Assembly: GCA_963933065.1 (NCBI GenBank)
Contig: CAWVUB010000094.1
Span: 1 to 9,212, forward strand
DNA length: 9,212 bases
Source: UBA9410 sp963933065
GTDB taxonomy: Bacteria > Actinomycetota > Acidimicrobiia > Acidimicrobiales > MedAcidi-G1
Direction: 5' to 3'
A program made the position numbers and the translations under genes. Below the pieces are notes generated by a model that was not told the DNA's origin, made no database searches, and saw only the letters and a list, made by a program, of their open reading frames with translations. This document shows, in pieces, positions 7,023 to 9,212 of this stretch; within the stretch, counting starts at the first letter, position 1; every line of letters starts with the position of its first letter.

Positions 7023-7620
7023 CACCACTGCCGTGTCACACGGCCACGGGACAGGAACTGGCCTGTCCAATAACAAACTCCTCATGTGGGTGTTCTTGGG
7101 TTCTGAATGTCTGCTGTTCGGTGGTCTCATATCTACCTACCTGATCTATCGCAGCCGGTTCGCTGATGGACCAGCCCCAGGCGACATCTTCGACATCCCG
7201 TTTACTTCGGTTAGTTCCTTCGTGCTCCTGATGAGTTCTCTGACCATGGTGCTGGCTCTGTCCGCTCTTCAGCGGGGTGATATCCGCAATAACCGGGTGT
7301 GGCTGCTCACTACGGCACTGCTGGGAGCGCTATTCATTGGTGGTCAGGTATACGAGTTCACTACCTTCATGCGGGAAGGCCTGGGCTACTCGACTAGCCC
7401 TTTCTCATCGGCTTTCTTCACCCTTACTGGATTCCACGGTGTGCACGTGAGTCTTGGCATATTGATGCTGATGTCGCTGCTTGTTTCATCGTTGCGGGGC
7501 ACTCTCACCAAGGAGCGGTCCGAGACCGTCGAGATCGTTGGTCTTTACTGGCATTTTGTTGATGTCGTGTGGATCTTCATCTTCACTGTCATCTACCTGG
7601 TTCCCTCGCCCACCACCTGA
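7015..7620 (+). CDS. coxC: Cytochrome c oxidase subunit III (five-helix form)
   Basis: A 201-residue integral membrane subunit that stabilises subunit I and supports proton uptake. The conserved Glu is E31 in FLGSECLLFGG (27-37). GFHGVHVSLG (139-148) and YWHFVDVVWIFIFTVIYL (178-195) are the classic subunit III signatures. The length and about five predicted helices match the short bacterial form, which lacks the first two helices of the seven-helix mitochondrial type. The N-terminus carries a small His/Gly segment (SHGHGTGTG, 8-16). The TTG start is fixed by an AGGAGG site. It overlaps coxA by eight bases and 15 bases separate it from coxD, so it is part of the same operon. Symbol ctaE is equivalent. 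A degenerate relative is encoded at 2462-3040. Confidence 0.96.
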   Translation: MADTTAVSHGHGTGTGLSNNKLLMWVFLGSECLLFGGLISTYLIYRSRFADGPAPGDIFDIPFTSVSSFVLLMSSLTMVLALSALQRGDIRNNRVWLLTTALLGALFIGGQVYEFTTFMREGLGYSTSPFSSAFFTLTGFHGVHVSLGILMLMSLLVSSLRGTLTKERSETVEIVGLYWHFVDVVWIFIFTVIYLVPSPTT

Positions 7621-7635
7621 TCTGGAGCCGTCGCT

Positions 7636-7965
7636 ATGAGCACTGTTACTGAGGCACCTGTCGGGGACCACGAGGGGGACCACGACGACCACCCGACAGA
7701 TCGTAAGTACGTTGAGGTGGCCATTGTCCTAGGGATCGTCACGGCCCTTGAGGTCGCTACGTACTTCGTGGAAATGCCAGGCGCGGTCCTCATCCCGATG
7801 CTGATGTTGATGATGGTGTTCAAGTTCTTCTACGTGGCAGCCTGGTTTATGCACCTACGGTTCGATAGCCCGATGTTCACGAAGTTCTTTGTGACGGGCT
7901 TGGTGCTCGCAACAATCGTCTACGGCACGATGCTGACCGTCTTTGAGTTCTGGCATAAGGGTTGA
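7636..7965 (+). CDS. coxD: Cytochrome c oxidase subunit IV (small caa3/bo3-type subunit)
   Basis: A 109-residue small subunit with a charged His/Asp-rich N-terminus (D11-H-E-G-D-H-D-D-H-P20) and three predicted helices (about 27-46, 49-71, 82-104). The segment from K63 to F76, with FFYVAAWFMHLRFD (64-77), is the hallmark of the prokaryotic cytochrome c oxidase subunit IV family, which is usually around 100 residues. It is an accessory subunit thought to help assembly or stability of the CuB site in related oxidases. The ATG at 7636 has GGAG at 7624-7627, eight bases upstream, and it follows the coxC stop by 15 bases. It is probably the last gene of the tightly packed operon. Symbol ctaF is also used for Bacillus homologues; I keep coxD to avoid confusion with the actinobacterial CtaF-type protein at 3056. 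Confidence 0.92.
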   Translation: MSTVTEAPVGDHEGDHDDHPTDRKYVEVAIVLGIVTALEVATYFVEMPGAVLIPMLMLMMVFKFFYVAAWFMHLRFDSPMFTKFFVTGLVLATIVYGTMLTVFEFWHKG

Positions 7966-8030
7966 GTGGTGTCGTCGTCCCCCGCGGGCGGCGGATCCCC
8001 CCGGCCTCTAGCCGGTCCTGACCTGAACTG
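7966..8030 (+). other. GC-rich gap with short hairpin between coxD and ctaG
   Basis: A 65-base gap, strongly G/C-rich from 7978 to 8018. It contains a perfect 5-bp stem CCGGC / GCCGG with loop CTCTA (8001-8015), a palindrome CCCGCGGG (7981-7988) and GGATCC (7993-7998). There is no T-run, so a standard intrinsic terminator is not shown. An attenuating hairpin between the oxidase genes and ctaG is possible. No Shine-Dalgarno sequence is visible before the ATG at 8031. Confidence 0.35.
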
Positions 8031-8900
8031 ATGAAAGTGCTTGCTGCTGTGCCCGACCCCTGGAGCTGGCAGGCCCACCCTGAAGTGTGGTTCCTGATTG
8101 CTGCGTTAGTGATGCTGGGTTGGTGGGCTACTCGAATAATTGGCCCCCGTGTCGTCCCATCTGGTGAGCCAGTAATCACCTCCTTTCAGCGACGGTGCTT
8201 CCTCGCTGCAATCGTTTTGCTGCTGGTGTCAGCAGATTGGCCAGTGCATGACATCGCTGAGGCTCACTTGTACGCAGTGCACATGGTTCAGCATTTGACG
8301 ATCACGTTGATCGTCCCGCCACTTTTTTTGCTGGCGATGCCAGCCTGGTTGGCACGACTATTAATCCTCGAAGGCGGCCGTGGGTCAAAGGCACTACGTC
8401 GAATGGCGCACCCTGTGGTGGCAGGTGTCCTATTCAACGCCCTGACGGCTCTCACCCACTGGAGTGGCGTGGTCCAATGGTCGTTCGACTCGGGGGCTTT
8501 CCACTACTCGGTGCACCTTGCGCTTTTTGTTTCCGCACTGTTGATGTGGGTGCCGGTGGTTGCCCCATTGCCCGAACTACGAATCTCAGTACCGAGCCAG
8601 ATGATCTACCTGTTTCTCATGTCTGTCATCCCAACAATTCCAGCGGCCTGGCTTACCTTTGCCGAGGGAACGGTCTACAAGCATTATGACGATGGCTTCG
8701 AGGCGTTCGGCGTAACCGTTACGTCGGACCAGCAAGCAGCTGGGCTCATCATGAAGTTGCTTGGGGGCTTTTATCTTTGGGCAATCATCGTGGGACGCTT
8801 CATCGGTTATTCCCGTATACATCACCGGGAAAACCAACAGATGCGGCCCGCCGAGGGACGGCACCTCCGGTTGAAGGCCGATCAGGAACTGGTCGAGTAG
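8031..8900 (+). CDS. ctaG: caa3-type cytochrome c oxidase assembly factor CtaG
   Basis: A 289-residue polytopic membrane protein of the Caa3_CtaG family. This is the Bacillus CtaG type and is unrelated to Cox11, which shares the symbol in proteobacteria. Family features seen are HPEVWFL (16-22), IIGPR (36-40), DWPVHDIAEAHLYAVHMVQH (69-88) with H73, H79, H84 and H88, then PPLFLLAMP (96-104), H158 and H162, and DQQAAGLIMK (233-242). The His-rich membrane edges suit a role in copper-centre assembly; Bacillus CtaG is needed to form active caa3 oxidase. The first in-frame stop upstream is at 8019-8021, so ATG 8031 is the earliest ordinary start. GTG 8037 is the only close alternative. No SD is evident. 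The position directly after the structural genes fits assembly of this oxidase. The C-terminus (264-289) is charged and soluble. Confidence 0.94.
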   Translation: MKVLAAVPDPWSWQAHPEVWFLIAALVMLGWWATRIIGPRVVPSGEPVITSFQRRCFLAAIVLLLVSADWPVHDIAEAHLYAVHMVQHLTITLIVPPLFLLAMPAWLARLLILEGGRGSKALRRMAHPVVAGVLFNALTALTHWSGVVQWSFDSGAFHYSVHLALFVSALLMWVPVVAPLPELRISVPSQMIYLFLMSVIPTIPAAWLTFAEGTVYKHYDDGFEAFGVTVTSDQQAAGLIMKLLGGFYLWAIIVGRFIGYSRIHHRENQQMRPAEGRHLRLKADQELVE

Positions 8901-8930
8901 GCCCATGGCCCTCCCGCTAGGTTCAGCACT

Positions 8931-9212
8931 GTGATCGACATTCGCCTACTGCGTTCAGATCCCGAGGCGGTCAAGACTGCCTTAACTCGTCGGGGTGAGG
9001 AAACGTCCGGTCTTGATCGGATAATCAAACTGGACGCTCGCCAACGTTCTCTTGCAAGTGAGCGCGATGACGTACGCAACGAGATCAAAACAATCTCTAA
9101 ACAGGTGGGTGGTCTCCACCGAGACGGTAAGCCTGATGAGGCGATCGAGCTCCAGGCTAAAAGTCGTAAGTTGGGGGTTCAGGAGGACACTCTGGCAGCT
9201 GAGGTTGATGAA
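8931..9212 (+). CDS. serS: Seryl-tRNA synthetase, 3'-truncated by the window edge
   Basis: The first 94 codons of a class II aminoacyl-tRNA synthetase that charges tRNA-Ser in the cytoplasm. The start GTG-ATC-GAC gives (V/M)IDIRLLRSDPEAVKTAL (1-18), the very characteristic N-terminus of bacterial SerRS. It continues with LDRIIKLDARQRSL (28-41), SERDDVRNEI (43-52) and a helical charged stretch to residue 94, which form the two-helix antiparallel coiled-coil arm that contacts the long variable arm of tRNA-Ser. The frame runs open to the last base, so the catalytic domain lies outside the window. It starts 30 bases after ctaG on the same strand, and only a weak AGG (8919-8921) precedes the GTG. 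It has no functional link with the oxidase; it marks the end of the respiratory cluster. Identity is confident from the N-terminus alone. Confidence 0.92.
   Translation, partial: MIDIRLLRSDPEAVKTALTRRGEETSGLDRIIKLDARQRSLASERDDVRNEIKTISKQVGGLHRDGKPDEAIELQAKSRKLGVQEDTLAAEVDE

Noticed and set aside
1..9212. tRNA or rRNA genes, CRISPR arrays, insertion sequences, prophage or attachment sites
   Set aside because: I saw no direct-repeat arrays, transposase or integrase motifs, or tRNA-like folds. Nearly all the sequence is accounted for by conserved respiratory genes.

Overview
This window is a single-strand (all +) aerobic respiration locus: the genes for a caa3-type (A-family) heme-copper cytochrome c oxidase with its biogenesis factors. 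The left edge cuts the heme O synthase gene ctaB and the right edge cuts the seryl-tRNA synthetase gene serS. The actinobacterial-looking CtaB, a CtaF-like protein, a Caa3_CtaG-type assembly factor, moderately high G+C and frequent GTG/TTG starts suggest a high-G+C Gram-positive lineage. Acidimicrobiia, perhaps marine, is my best guess. That placement is an inference from protein character only; no rRNA is present.

Layout. 1-779: ctaB, 5'-truncated. 780-977: a non-coding gap with a weak promoter candidate. 978-3859: three tightly packed genes not found in a minimal cox operon, namely a full-length subunit I paralogue that lacks the heme and CuB ligands, a subunit III paralogue without the family's conserved Glu, and a membrane protein whose first half resembles actinobacterial subunit IV (CtaF) with a further C-terminal membrane region. 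3856-7965: the catalytic set, namely coxB (a lipoprotein with CuA and a fused cytochrome c domain), coxA (all heme/CuB ligands present), coxC and a small subunit IV (coxD). 7966-8030: a GC-rich gap with a short hairpin. 8031-8900: ctaG. 8931 to the end: serS, 5' part.

How it works together. CtaB makes heme O, the precursor of heme A. CtaG assists assembly of the oxidase. Electrons should enter through the cytochrome c domain of CoxB, pass to CuA and then to heme a and the heme a3/CuB site of CoxA, where O2 is reduced and protons are pumped. From 978 to 7965 the genes overlap or lie 15 bases apart or less, so the degenerate subunit I/III pair and the CtaF-like protein are probably co-transcribed with the working enzyme.

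The most notable feature is this non-catalytic oxidase-like module (978-3859). It keeps the overall subunit I fold signature, including an HP-A-VY version of the HPEVY motif, yet has lost both CuB histidines of the HH pair, both histidines of HFH and the propionate-binding arginine pair. Its reading frames are intact, so it looks like a maintained pseudo-enzyme and not decay.
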